Positions 27,396 to 36,702 of a stretch of DNA of 64,000 nt are shown piece after piece. The stretch comes from Gammaproteobacteria bacterium 45_16_T64 (GTDB taxonomy: Bacteria; Pseudomonadota; Gammaproteobacteria; Pseudomonadales; Ketobacteraceae). The number at the start of each line of letters is the position of its first letter. Within the stretch, counting starts at the first letter, position 1. The translations under genes and the position numbers were made by a program. The notes below the pieces were generated by a model, which saw only the letters and a list, made by a program, of their open reading frames with translations, was not told the origin of the DNA and did no database searches. The stretch is from NCBI GenBank assembly GCA_002162955.1, contig MABD01000009.1, positions 62,001 to 126,000 of the forward strand. Direction: 5' to 3'.

Positions 27396-28532
27396 ATGAG
27401 TATCGAAAATCGTTCCATTTTCGAAGAAGAGCATCACGTATTTCGCGACAGCTTTCGCCGCTTCTGTGATGAGGAAGTCACCCCCTATACCGAAGATTGG
27501 ATCGAAGATGGCATTGTATCTAGAGAGGCCTGGCTTAAGGCCGGTGAAAATGGCTTTTTAGCGCCGTTTGTTGATGAAGAATACGGTGGACTGGGGCTAA
27601 AAGATTTTCGCTACTCCATGATAATGATCGAAGAATTAGCGATGGTCGGCGAAAGCGGGTTTGCAATAGGCTTGCATAACGATGTTATTGCACCCTATTT
27701 GGACTCCTACGCAACGGACGAACAAAAAAGGCGCTGGCTTCCCAAAGTATGCTCCGGTGAAGCCATACTCGCCGTTGCGATGACAGAGCCTGATGCAGGC
27801 AGTGATCTTCAAGCCATCAAAACACGTATAGAAGACAAAGGGGATCACTACCTTCTAAACGGCTCAAAGGTCTATATTTCCAACGGTATATTAGCGGATA
27901 TCGTGATCGTCGCTGCTAAGAGTGACGAAGGTATTAACCTTATTGTCGTAGAACGAGGTATGGAAGGCTTTGTTCGCGGCCGCAACCTACAAAAAATGGG
28001 ATTGAAGTCACAGGATACTGCCGAGCTGTTTTTCGAGAATGTAAAAGTGCCGAAAAACAACTTACTCGGCGAACTAGGCCAAGGCTTTGTCTATCTCATG
28101 CAAAAGCTCGCGCAAGAACGTATTGTCTGTGCCGCTGGAGCAATGGGAAGCTGCCACTTCGCATTCGAAGAAACCCTGGATTTTGTCAAGGAACGTAGTG
28201 CATTTGGTACTCAAATTGGCAAATTCCAAAATACCCGCTTCAAAATGGCGGAGATGCATACCGAAATAATGATTGGGCAAACCTTCTTGGACTCCCTAGT
28301 CGTTAAGCTTAACGAAGGTACGTTAACTGCCGATGATGCTGCTGCCGCAAAATGGTGGTGTACCGACCTTCAAGGGCGCGTTGTTGATCAATGCGTACAA
28401 TTCCACGGTGGCGCAGGATATATGTGGGAATACCCCATTGCCCGAGCATATGTGGACGCAAGAATCACCCCTATATTCGCGGGTACCAATGAGATAATGA
28501 AAGAGATTATTGGACGCGGATTAGGGTTATAA
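27396..28532 (+). CDS. acyl-CoA dehydrogenase
   Basis: A 378-residue acyl-CoA dehydrogenase of normal length. Visible motifs are VAMTEPDAGSDL (FAD contact), YISNGILAD, MQKLAQERIVCAAGA, and C-terminal FHGGAGYMWEYPIARAYVD and FAGTNEI. AAGGT lies before the ATG. It heads a plus-strand cluster with an SDR and an SCP-x thiolase, with the AraC regulator divergent, so it probably oxidises a branched, aromatic-side-chain or sterol-type acyl-CoA rather than simple fatty acids; the substrate is not determined. Confidence 0.92.
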   Translation: MSIENRSIFEEEHHVFRDSFRRFCDEEVTPYTEDWIEDGIVSREAWLKAGENGFLAPFVDEEYGGLGLKDFRYSMIMIEELAMVGESGFAIGLHNDVIAPYLDSYATDEQKRRWLPKVCSGEAILAVAMTEPDAGSDLQAIKTRIEDKGDHYLLNGSKVYISNGILADIVIVAAKSDEGINLIVVERGMEGFVRGRNLQKMGLKSQDTAELFFENVKVPKNNLLGELGQGFVYLMQKLAQERIVCAAGAMGSCHFAFEETLDFVKERSAFGTQIGKFQNTRFKMAEMHTEIMIGQTFLDSLVVKLNEGTLTADDAAAAKWWCTDLQGRVVDQCVQFHGGAGYMWEYPIARAYVDARITPIFAGTNEIMKEIIGRGLGL

Positions 28533-28575
28533 CGCAAGCGACCTCTTCTACCGAGACCTTGCGCTTAAAAATTTT

Positions 28576-28625
28576 GGCGGTGTAGTCTTTCGAAACATAG
28601 TTTCGGACTTCTCCGCCTTTTTTTT
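28576..28625 (+). terminator. strong intrinsic terminator inside the beta-oxidation cluster
   Basis: GGCGG (28576-28580) pairs with CCGCC (28613-28617), with an inner CGAAAC/GTTTCG stem, followed by eight T. It separates the dehydrogenase from the SDR, whose ATG is 31 bases further on. Confidence 0.8.
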
Positions 28626-28655
28626 GCACAAAAAACAAAGTCCGGGAGAAATACC

Positions 28656-29558
28656 ATGTCAGAAGTTCGTTTTGATGATCGTGTTGTCATAATTACAGGG
28701 GCAGGCAACGGCTTAGGAAAAAGCCATGCCATCGAGTTCGCTAAACGTGGCGCTAAAGTGGTCGTTAATGACTTAGGCGGCAGCGCTTTTGGAGAAGGTG
28801 CAAGCAAGAATGCAGCCGACCTTGTTGTCGACGAGATTATTGCCTCTGGCGGAGAAGCCGTCGCCAATTACGACTCAGTGACAGATGGCGACAAAATCGT
28901 TCAAACAGCAATCGACAATTTCGGCCGTATTGATATCGTGGTTAATAATGCAGGCATTCTTCGCGATAAAAGCTTCTCTAAAATGACCGATGCCGACTGG
29001 AACCTGGTTTATCAGGTCCATGTGGAAGGTGCTTACAAAGTCACCCATGCCGCTTGGCCCTATATGAAAGATAACGAATACGGTCGCATTATCTTCACCG
29101 CTTCTGCCGCAGGGATTTACGGTAATTTTGGACAAGCCAATTACAGCATGGCCAAACTAGGGCTATACAGCCTGGGACAAACACTATCGATAGAGGGCAA
29201 AAAAAGTAACATAGTCGTCAACTCAATTGCCCCCATTGCGGGCTCTAGAATGACTGAAACCATTCTCCCGCCACCGCTAATCGCCCAACTCAAACCTGAA
29301 TACGTTACGCCCTTAGTCATAAAACTCTGCGATGAAAACAATACCGACACAGGAAATTTATACGAAGTCGGTGCAGGCTGGATAGGAAAACTACGTTGGG
29401 AACGCAGCAAAGGCCATGGATTCAATCTAGCTAACGGTTTTAACGCTGAGGACGTCAACGAGCACTGGGATACTATTAACGATTTTACCGACGCCGATCA
29501 CCCAGGTAACACCCAAGAAGCAATGATGTCAGTTATGGCTAACCTGTCTAATAAATAA
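28656..29558 (+). CDS. short-chain dehydrogenase (3-hydroxyacyl-CoA dehydrogenase-like, MFE-2 type)
   Basis: A 300-residue SDR. The cofactor motif GAGNGLGKSHA, the VNNAGILRDKSF stretch, and the catalytic ANYSMAKLG (Tyr-xxx-Lys) are intact. The WIGKLRWERSKGHGF region after residue 240 is typical of the dehydrogenase part of peroxisomal-type multifunctional enzyme 2, here without the hydratase and SCP2 domains. It likely oxidises the 3-hydroxyacyl-CoA made in the same pathway as the neighbouring dehydrogenase and thiolase. GGGAG lies 8 bases before the ATG; the thiolase gene follows after 22 bases. Confidence 0.9.
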   Translation: MSEVRFDDRVVIITGAGNGLGKSHAIEFAKRGAKVVVNDLGGSAFGEGASKNAADLVVDEIIASGGEAVANYDSVTDGDKIVQTAIDNFGRIDIVVNNAGILRDKSFSKMTDADWNLVYQVHVEGAYKVTHAAWPYMKDNEYGRIIFTASAAGIYGNFGQANYSMAKLGLYSLGQTLSIEGKKSNIVVNSIAPIAGSRMTETILPPPLIAQLKPEYVTPLVIKLCDENNTDTGNLYEVGAGWIGKLRWERSKGHGFNLANGFNAEDVNEHWDTINDFTDADHPGNTQEAMMSVMANLSNK

Positions 29559-29580
29559 ACACGTCACTTAGGAGAGAGTA

Positions 29581-30765
29581 ATGTCTAGACGAGTTAATGT
29601 GATTGGCGTTGGCATGACAAAATTCACTAAGCCTGGTGATCCTGCGGGCCAGGATTATCACGAGATGGGGGCTACCGCCGCCAAATTGGCCTTGCAAGAT
29701 GCCGCTGTCGAATACAGTGAAATCGAACAAGCATGGACGGGTTACGTCTATGGGGATAGCTGTAGTGGTATGCGTGCACTGTATGAAGTTGGTCAAACCG
29801 GCATTCCAATTTTTAATGTGAATAGCAACTGCTCAACTGGGTCCAGCGCCTTATTCGCCGCTCGCCAAGCCGTAGCATCAGGGGCAGTAGAGGTCGCACT
29901 GGTGCTAGGTTTCGAGAAGATGGAGAAAGGGGCGTTACAGGCTAAGTGGGGGGATAGAGTTCCCTCGCTAGGCAAGCACTTAGAAACGCAATTACGCCTA
30001 CAGCAGTTCACTGCGGCACCACCTGCGGCACAGATGTTTGGCGGCGCAGGTGTCGAGTATCAAAATAAATATGGCATTGCGGATGATGTATTTGGGCGGA
30101 TCGCCGTCAAGGCCCGAAAACATGCCAACGTAAACCCCTACGCTCTATTTGGAGATTTACTCACGCTTGAACAGGTAATGGCTTCGCCCCATCAACACGG
30201 CCCATTAACACGATTTCAATGTTGTCCACCCACTTGTGGCGCTGGCGCAACAGTGCTTTGTTCCGATGAGTTTGCCCGTAAAAAAGGCATCGTAAACCCT
30301 GTCTATATCGCTGGACAGGCACTAGAAACCGATCAACCAAGCAGTTTCAAAGACAGCATGATGGACATGGTCGGCTACGGCATGGCCCAGCGAGCAGCAG
30401 CGTCGGTTTACGAACAAGCAGGAATCGGAGCGGAAGATATTGATGTTGTTGAACTCCATGATTGCTTTACTGCAAATGAATTAATCTCCTATGAATCCCT
30501 TGGCTTAACCCCTGAAGGCACCGCGGAAAAGTTCATTCTTGAGGAAAATAACACCTATGGTGGCAATGTTGTAGTCAACCCATCAGGCGGCCTACTTTCC
30601 AAGGGGCACCCTTTAGGCGCAACAGGCTTAGCCCAATGTACAGAGCTCGTCTGGCAACTAAGAGGACAGGCTGAAAAGCGGCAGGTGGAAGGCGCCAAGG
30701 TTGCCCTGCAACACAACGTGGGCATTGGTGGCGCTTGTATAGTAACAATGTACAGAAAAGACTAA
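29581..30765 (+). CDS. SCP-x-type thiolase (lipid-transfer family acetyl-CoA acetyltransferase)
   Basis: A 394-residue thiolase-fold enzyme. The nucleophile is in NSNCSTGSSAL (about residue 85), the second active-site block is VVELHDCFTANEL, and the C-terminal GGLLSKGHPLGATG gives the catalytic His. This set of motifs is that of SCP-x/lipid-transfer thiolases that cleave branched or sterol-side-chain 3-ketoacyl-CoAs, rather than FadA. AGGAGAG precedes the ATG. With the SDR and dehydrogenase it forms a nearly full beta-oxidation set; the enoyl-CoA hydratase must be elsewhere. Confidence 0.92.
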   Translation: MSRRVNVIGVGMTKFTKPGDPAGQDYHEMGATAAKLALQDAAVEYSEIEQAWTGYVYGDSCSGMRALYEVGQTGIPIFNVNSNCSTGSSALFAARQAVASGAVEVALVLGFEKMEKGALQAKWGDRVPSLGKHLETQLRLQQFTAAPPAAQMFGGAGVEYQNKYGIADDVFGRIAVKARKHANVNPYALFGDLLTLEQVMASPHQHGPLTRFQCCPPTCGAGATVLCSDEFARKKGIVNPVYIAGQALETDQPSSFKDSMMDMVGYGMAQRAAASVYEQAGIGAEDIDVVELHDCFTANELISYESLGLTPEGTAEKFILEENNTYGGNVVVNPSGGLLSKGHPLGATGLAQCTELVWQLRGQAEKRQVEGAKVALQHNVGIGGACIVTMYRKD

Positions 30766-30821
30766 CCCACATAGAGAGGACCGAAATATTTTAGGATAGC
30801 CAAGCCCCCGGCAGTAGAATT

Positions 30822-30858
30822 GGTGGATTCGCGTGTTACAGCAACCCGCGAACCCATC
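30822..30858. terminator. hairpin between convergent thiolase and sirB2-like genes
   Basis: GGTGGATTCGCG can pair with CGCGAACCCATC with one mismatch and one wobble around a 13-base loop. No T-run on either strand, so it is a weak or factor-dependent end. Confidence 0.4.
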
Positions 30859-30876
30859 AACCCCACGATCATCAAA

Positions 30877-31257
30877 TCACGCAAAAAAACTCAACGGGTT
30901 ATGTTTAATTGCCACTCCTAGGATATACACATATAGCAATAGACCGACAGCAAACGCGGTACCTCGCACTCTCTTTGTCTTACCCAGTTTTAATGCCACT
31001 ACGCCAGCAAAAATATACCCTAGCAAGGCAAACACTTTGGCAGTAAGCCAATGATCTACAAAGGGATACTGGCTGATTTGAACCATCAACCCTACGGCAA
31101 AAACCAACAATAACGTGTCAACCACGTGGGGTAGGATTTTCACCCATCGCTTTTGTAGCTGGGGAGAATCCAGCAACATCCACACACCTCTCAATACAAA
31201 CAGCACACCACTCGTTAACGCTAATAGCATATGAGGGTGCTTCAGGGCTGCATACAT
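30877..31257 (-). CDS. SirB2-family small membrane protein
   Basis: A 126-residue inner-membrane protein with four hydrophobic segments (about 8-27, 45-62, 70-89 and 98-117), matching the SirB2 family in length and in the start YAALKHPHMLLAL and the central LTAKVFALLGYI. The family's function is not established. It converges with the thiolase and is divergent from the c-di-GMP gene. Confidence 0.85.
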   Translation of the reverse strand: MYAALKHPHMLLALTSGVLFVLRGVWMLLDSPQLQKRWVKILPHVVDTLLLVFAVGLMVQISQYPFVDHWLTAKVFALLGYIFAGVVALKLGKTKRVRGTAFAVGLLLYVYILGVAIKHNPLSFFA

Positions 31258-31468
31258 AGTTCTTACTCCTCTATCAATTCATTACATAATGGGCATGCAG
31301 TATAAAATCTAATATTCAAAATAGTAATGAATTAACCACTATCTATAGTATTTTTTTGCATATCTCCCTATTTGAGACCCCCAATAGAAAAGCTGACTTT
31401 TTAAACTACACTTTTCTTATAGATCAATTGAATAGCCCCTATAAACCGCAGTTGGGAGGCGCCTGTTT

Positions 31469-34144
31469 TTGGCCACCATAAGGTATCGAACAAAGCAACA
31501 TGATCGCCATGCCATAGTTCATTCTTGGCGTGCCCTTCTTATTTGTTTATGCACACTACAGATTTCACTCGCTTACGCTGATACACCAGCACAAAACCAA
31601 TCCATGTTATTGGGGGCACGCTGGTTTAGCACTGCGCAATCACTCCCCTACTCCCAGGCGAGCAGCCAATTTAATCGAATTGCTAAAATTTCCAGCAGTG
31701 ATTATTTACATATTGAAAACACCCAGCGCTACCATTGGATACAGCAAACCATTACCACACGCGACCAAACATCTCCTCGTCCTTGGCACTTAGTAATCGA
31801 TCGTCAGTACCCGCAATTCGACAATATCGACCTCTATGTATCTACGGAATGGAGCCCCCCGGTTCATTTCACACAAAACGACAGGGTCACGGCTGAGGGC
31901 GATGATACCCCGTCACGTTTAATGGCTTTCCCTATCACGCTTAAACCCAACAAGACCTACACCATCAGTTTAGTTATTAAGAGTCGAGCTCAACAATCCA
32001 TTGCACTGCATTTGATGGACCCCAGCCAATATTATAAATCCATCAAGGAAACAGAATTTACATGGGGTATTTATTACGGCATATTCTTGATCGCGGCTGT
32101 CTTTAATCTCCTTATTTATGTCTCTTTACGAGAAAATTTGTATTTGTATTACATTGGCTTTGTAATATCAATCGCCCTTACTCAAGCCAGCCTCTCAACC
32201 CATGGTGCGTATTACCTGTGGGGAAGCACATCAGAATGGAGTCAAATCACACACTTATTCTTTATTGGTTTCGCGGTTATTTTCGGCGTCTTGTTCGCAC
32301 GCCCGTTTCTCGATACGCCACAACTTGCCCCCAAGCTAGATAAAGCACTATTGCTAATGATTCCTGTCGGCACATTGATTTCGGTAGGCTCAATTTCTCT
32401 GCCCTACCAAACCATCATTACCTTCACCGACATATCATTAGCGACACTCACCATGTTAATGATCGTAAGTAGTATCGTATGCCTTCACGCCGGAAGAAAA
32501 ACGGCACGCTTTTTCCTATTAGGCTGGGGAACACTGCTCGTCTGCACACTTGTCTACATATTAACCTTGCGAGGTCTGCTTGCACCAAATACCTTTACCT
32601 TGCATGCATCACAAATCGGTACCGTGACAGAGATCCTCATTATCACAATCGCTATCGGCGATAGGATTCAGCAACACCAACAAGAAAAACGCATCGCTAT
32701 ACAAAAACAACAAAAAGCAATAGAAGCGCTTAAAGAGGCCGAATCTGCGCTCACGTACAGAGCCTATCACGACAAGATTACTGGCCTCCCGAACAGAGAC
32801 AAACTGATCGAAATTATTGATACCGAATTAGCGACTCAACAGCAACAGGGCACACTTAAAAATATCTTTGTCGTTATTTTAAAGATAAAACGTCTTCGAG
32901 AAATAAATCACACACTTGGGCATTACGTAGGGGATATGGTGGCAAAAACCACCGCCCAAGCCCTCAATAACTTGTTACGAAAGCTACCCGATCATGTCAG
33001 CGTTCCTTTTAACCGAGAAAAAGGGGAATATCTAGCCGCCATTCAAGGGGTCAATCTTGCATTCGTATTAAAACAACCAAAGAATGGTAAAGGGACTGCG
33101 ACCATCATCGGTATGCTCAACCAACTGCCTCAACAGTTTCAATTTGAAAGCATTTCACTGGATATCAGTACCTCCTGTGGCCTGTGCTACGCACCGGATC
33201 ATGGCAACGACTCCGAATCTTTGCTGCGCAACGCCTTTGTTGCTGTCGAAGAATCACAAACCCATGGCCAAATATGTTGTGTCTACAATGATGACGTAAA
33301 CCCTTACAGCGAACGACGACTATCATTGATGGGAGATTTAAGGCGAGCAATTGCCGCGAACGAGCTTGAGCTTTATCTTCACCCTCAACTAGACACGCAT
33401 GATATGGAGATTGTCAGTGCAGAAGCTCTCCTACGCTGGAATCACGACCAATACGGGTTTATCCCTCCCGATGAATTCGTTGCCCTTGCAGAATCTTCAG
33501 GCGCCATTAAACCACTTACCCGCTGGGTGATTTCCCAGTCCATGATCCTATTACAAAAACTACACACTCAGAGCTATATGCTCTCCGTATCCATCAACTT
33601 GTCCGCACATAACTTAGAAGAACCTGACTTAACCGATTTTATTGCGGAACAAATGGCTCGGTATGGGATTACACCAGAATTTATCACGCTAGAAATCACC
33701 GAAACAGCGATGGTTACTAATCCAGACCTCGCCCACGACGTTCTTGTCGGTTGGAAAGACGCGGGGCTCTCGACGTCAATTGATGACTTCGGCACTGGCT
33801 ACTCCAGTCTGTCGCACTTAAAACGACTGCCAATGAGCGAGCTCAAGATTGACCGATCATTTATCACAGACATGCTTGAAAATAATGATGATATCATGAT
33901 TGTTCGCTCAACCTTAGATATCAGCCACAATATGAATATGCGAGTAGTGGCTGAAGGCGTGGAAACTGAGGAAATAATGGAGGCCTTAACCGAAATGGGC
34001 TGTGACATCATACAAGGCTATCTACTCACACCACCGCTTAGCATTGACCGCTTCACTGACTGGCTTGAAGATAGTGTATTCCCTGTAAAAGGGCGAAAAA
34101 AATCAGCACCCAACGATAACACCTCCCCGCTAAGAAGCGTGTAG
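31469..34144 (+). CDS. 7TMR-DISM sensor with degenerate GGDEF and intact EAL domain
   Basis: An 891-residue c-di-GMP signalling protein. The start is a TTG at 31469 with GGGAGG about 9 bases upstream; only this start gives a signal peptide (ending near ISLAYA). A periplasmic 7TMR-DISMED2-type domain (about 45-190) is followed by seven membrane segments (about 195-390) and a coiled coil. The GGDEF domain (about 430-600) has lost its signature loop (GVNLAF in place of GGDEF). The EAL domain (about 620-870) keeps AEALLRW, NLSAHNL, LEITETA, DDFGTGYSSL, LKIDRSF and AEGVET, so it should be a phosphodiesterase. Confidence 0.9.
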   Translation: MATIRYRTKQHDRHAIVHSWRALLICLCTLQISLAYADTPAQNQSMLLGARWFSTAQSLPYSQASSQFNRIAKISSSDYLHIENTQRYHWIQQTITTRDQTSPRPWHLVIDRQYPQFDNIDLYVSTEWSPPVHFTQNDRVTAEGDDTPSRLMAFPITLKPNKTYTISLVIKSRAQQSIALHLMDPSQYYKSIKETEFTWGIYYGIFLIAAVFNLLIYVSLRENLYLYYIGFVISIALTQASLSTHGAYYLWGSTSEWSQITHLFFIGFAVIFGVLFARPFLDTPQLAPKLDKALLLMIPVGTLISVGSISLPYQTIITFTDISLATLTMLMIVSSIVCLHAGRKTARFFLLGWGTLLVCTLVYILTLRGLLAPNTFTLHASQIGTVTEILIITIAIGDRIQQHQQEKRIAIQKQQKAIEALKEAESALTYRAYHDKITGLPNRDKLIEIIDTELATQQQQGTLKNIFVVILKIKRLREINHTLGHYVGDMVAKTTAQALNNLLRKLPDHVSVPFNREKGEYLAAIQGVNLAFVLKQPKNGKGTATIIGMLNQLPQQFQFESISLDISTSCGLCYAPDHGNDSESLLRNAFVAVEESQTHGQICCVYNDDVNPYSERRLSLMGDLRRAIAANELELYLHPQLDTHDMEIVSAEALLRWNHDQYGFIPPDEFVALAESSGAIKPLTRWVISQSMILLQKLHTQSYMLSVSINLSAHNLEEPDLTDFIAEQMARYGITPEFITLEITETAMVTNPDLAHDVLVGWKDAGLSTSIDDFGTGYSSLSHLKRLPMSELKIDRSFITDMLENNDDIMIVRSTLDISHNMNMRVVAEGVETEEIMEALTEMGCDIIQGYLLTPPLSIDRFTDWLEDSVFPVKGRKKSAPNDNTSPLRSV

Positions 34145-34150
34145 GTACAA

Positions 34151-34178
34151 AAAAGCCAAACCCTAAGGTTTGGCTTTT
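34151..34178. terminator. bidirectional intrinsic terminator
   Basis: AAAAGCCAAACC and GGTTTGGCTTTT form a 12-bp perfect stem with a CTAA loop, between two convergent genes; A- and T-runs suit both directions. Confidence 0.85.
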
Positions 34179-34197
34179 GATGGATACGGGTCGGTTA

Positions 34198-34629
34198 TTA
34201 CTGAACGACCAATATCACCTTTACGCTGTCATCAACAGCGCCAGGGCTAACGTAGCCGATCAAATCTGGATCATCAGCAACCACTTCAACCACTTCAGCG
34301 TCCCCTGATACTTGATCAGGCGGCAGACCTCTACCGGTGAATATGAGTCTTGACCAGTAAGCATTCAATTGTGATGCAGATTTATGCACAACCGTTGAAT
34401 AAAACTCCTCACGGGAATCCTGGCCTTCTTCCTGATCTATCGGTGTTACTGACACACCATCGATCTTATTACGTTTGCCTAAAAAGACAGCCGCAACACG
34501 ATCCACATCAACACTCGAAATACTCGACTCAGCGCTCACGATAATTGCGGTATCCGCAACAGAAAGTGAAGCACCAGTCACCAAACACGCAGCCACAGCA
34601 GACGGTATCAACCGTTTTATTATTTTCAT
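34198..34629 (-). CDS. small PstS-like (PBP-like) periplasmic protein
   Basis: A 143-residue secreted protein with a signal peptide (to about residue 25), then a shortened periplasmic-binding-like domain recognised by VAAVFLGKRNKIDG, FYSTVVHKSASQLNAYWSR and DPDLIGYVSPG. Annotated homologues are usually named phosphate ABC transporter substrate-binding proteins, but this form is half the size of PstS and no ABC transporter gene is near. It is 16 bases downstream of a porin gene on the same strand, and the two are probably co-transcribed. Phosphate binding is not shown. Confidence 0.85.
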   Translation of the reverse strand: MKIIKRLIPSAVAACLVTGASLSVADTAIIVSAESSISSVDVDRVAAVFLGKRNKIDGVSVTPIDQEEGQDSREEFYSTVVHKSASQLNAYWSRLIFTGRGLPPDQVSGDAEVVEVVADDPDLIGYVSPGAVDDSVKVILVVQ

Positions 34630-34644
34630 ATGATTAACGCCCCC

Positions 34645-36138
34645 TTAGAATACTGCGTCGATAGCAAAGGTATAAATTGTGGTGCTAGAATCGATATCGG
34701 TCGCATCAGCATCATCGCTTAAGCCAAAGCGTCCGTAACCGTCGAGTTCGGTTGTCACAAGGTCACCACCGCCATCGATCGAGTACTGATTGTACTCTCC
34801 GAAAGAGCTATACTGAGTAACATCAAATTTAGCTTTAACACGAGAGCTTATGTCATATACCACACCTACGGTTACAGACTCTTGCTCTTGGACTAGAGTC
34901 TCCAAGCTATTCGCCAAACCTATTGCATTGGGCACTACCACGGCAGCAGGTAGCAACCCACCAGATAGAGTCTCAATCGCACTAGATTGCTCCGCTGCAT
35001 CAAGAGCAACCTCAATATATTCTTGAACCTGTTCGTCATTCTTAGCATCAGTATAGAAACGAGAGAAGGTTACATGAGGCATCCATTTCCCAAATCGATA
35101 CCCAACCATCAGGTAACCACCATCACCAGCAGGCTGAACAAAATCTTTTACTTCAAGATTTGATAACTCACCAATAACCAAAAGACTACCGTCATCATAG
35201 GTAAATGCAGCAGAAAGATAATTCGTTTCTATTCCAGATTCAGGCAATTCTTCTATATCTGTGGTGGACGTAACTAAAGGGTGACCCGAGTTTAGAATAC
35301 CAGCCGTAGGCACTAATAGATCATTAATACCATCAAGTAATAAGTCGCCCGCTCCACCTTCAACCTTACTGTCTACCTTAACCTCAGAGTTACTATACGC
35401 TAAACGCATAGCCCAAGGACCTGTCTCAACAGTGAAAGATATACCCCGGTTCTGTAACCGGAAGCTTCCTTCCAACTGGTCCACTTCCCCAAAACCTTCG
35501 CCTGCATACACATGGGTGCCAAAAGTCCAATCACCTGCGTTAAAATCATGCAAGAACGCGATGCCATCAGTGTTATTCAAAGGCAAGCTGTACATTTCGA
35601 TCGGTGGACGTGTCCATGGGTAGGCATAACCTACATCCAAATATTCAGACAACATATAGTATGGCGTACGTTGACGTCCAATACGTGTCGTGAAATTTTC
35701 AGTCATCTGCCAGCTTAAATAAGCCCACTCAGCAGTCACGTCATAGTTATCAGTACCCTTGGATACTAACTGACCGGTAACATCAATATCGTCAGATACC
35801 TTAAAGGTCATCTGAATACCGAGCTTAGTAACCGGAGAAGTACTGTACTCGTCATCTATGTTAAAGGTGCTTAGTTCTAAATCTTTGCTGTCTAACAACG
35901 TCGACCCGGCAGAGAAGAATCCATTGATCTTCAAACGGCTGGACATATCAGAAAGCCGACTACGGTTTTGTTTTACCGCATTACGAGTACTTTTGACTCG
36001 TCGCTCCATCTTTTTAATTTTTTTCTCTTGCTCTAGCAGTCGCTGTTCCAACTCTGCATTGCTTGCGGCAAATGCGGGAGTACTAGCGAGACAAACTGCT
36101 AAGGGAAGCAAGGCCAATTTAGCGTTCGGCTTTACCAT
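34645..36138 (-). CDS. outer-membrane porin with N-terminal coiled coil
   Basis: A 497-residue porin. The ATG at 36136-36138 has AAGGA upstream and starts a signal peptide (to about PAFAA, residue 26). Residues 28-62 form a coiled coil (EQRLLEQEKKIKKMERR), as in trimeric DcaP/OprP-like porins, followed by a beta-barrel of alternating strands ending in the outer-membrane terminal Phe (FAIDAVF). Longer frames starting at 36198 lack a ribosome site. The next gene is the small PBP-like protein. The transported solute is unknown. Confidence 0.85.
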   Translation of the reverse strand: MVKPNAKLALLPLAVCLASTPAFAASNAELEQRLLEQEKKIKKMERRVKSTRNAVKQNRSRLSDMSSRLKINGFFSAGSTLLDSKDLELSTFNIDDEYSTSPVTKLGIQMTFKVSDDIDVTGQLVSKGTDNYDVTAEWAYLSWQMTENFTTRIGRQRTPYYMLSEYLDVGYAYPWTRPPIEMYSLPLNNTDGIAFLHDFNAGDWTFGTHVYAGEGFGEVDQLEGSFRLQNRGISFTVETGPWAMRLAYSNSEVKVDSKVEGGAGDLLLDGINDLLVPTAGILNSGHPLVTSTTDIEELPESGIETNYLSAAFTYDDGSLLVIGELSNLEVKDFVQPAGDGGYLMVGYRFGKWMPHVTFSRFYTDAKNDEQVQEYIEVALDAAEQSSAIETLSGGLLPAAVVVPNAIGLANSLETLVQEQESVTVGVVYDISSRVKAKFDVTQYSSFGEYNQYSIDGGGDLVTTELDGYGRFGLSDDADATDIDSSTTIYTFAIDAVF

Positions 36139-36702
36139 GAGTGCAATCCTTCTAATTTTTATAGTGAGCATTACCTCATTGCGAGTGAGATCATGCAATG
36201 CTCGTTTCTATGTTGCTACAGCTGTCTAAAATTCAAACAAGCAGAAACACTTAGGTAGACCTCAGCTATCTAATCGAAGTCTGTGCAAGATTCTGACACA
36301 TTGACGAAATATTTCGAGAGGCGGAAGCGTGGGATAGATTGTTTTGGGTAAAAAAATCGGAACTATTTCACATTTTTACGAACAGAAACATAAATTCGAA
36401 TACTTTTTATTCAACATTTGAAAATGTTTTGGTAAAAATACGCCTTTTTCTTTACGCAGGTAAAATTCGATTATTCGCTCAATGAGCAATACCAACAGTC
36501 ATTAATTTCCATTTATCAAACAATTAGTGCGCTCTCACCCATCGCTATGCAACACAATCAACCATCCAAGTACAAGAAACAACCACTACTTTTGACCGAT
36601 AACAATTCGCTGGTTGGCATCACAATTCATATCGTCAGGCCTTGCTTTTTGATACGAATTAGTCAAGTATGGCACCTTGCTTTTTGGCACTGATAGAAAG
36701 GC

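Noticed and set aside
30766-30876. Possible tRNA in the GC-containing gap after the thiolase gene
   Set aside because: It folds into a single long hairpin; no cloverleaf arms or TTCGA-type loop in the right place.
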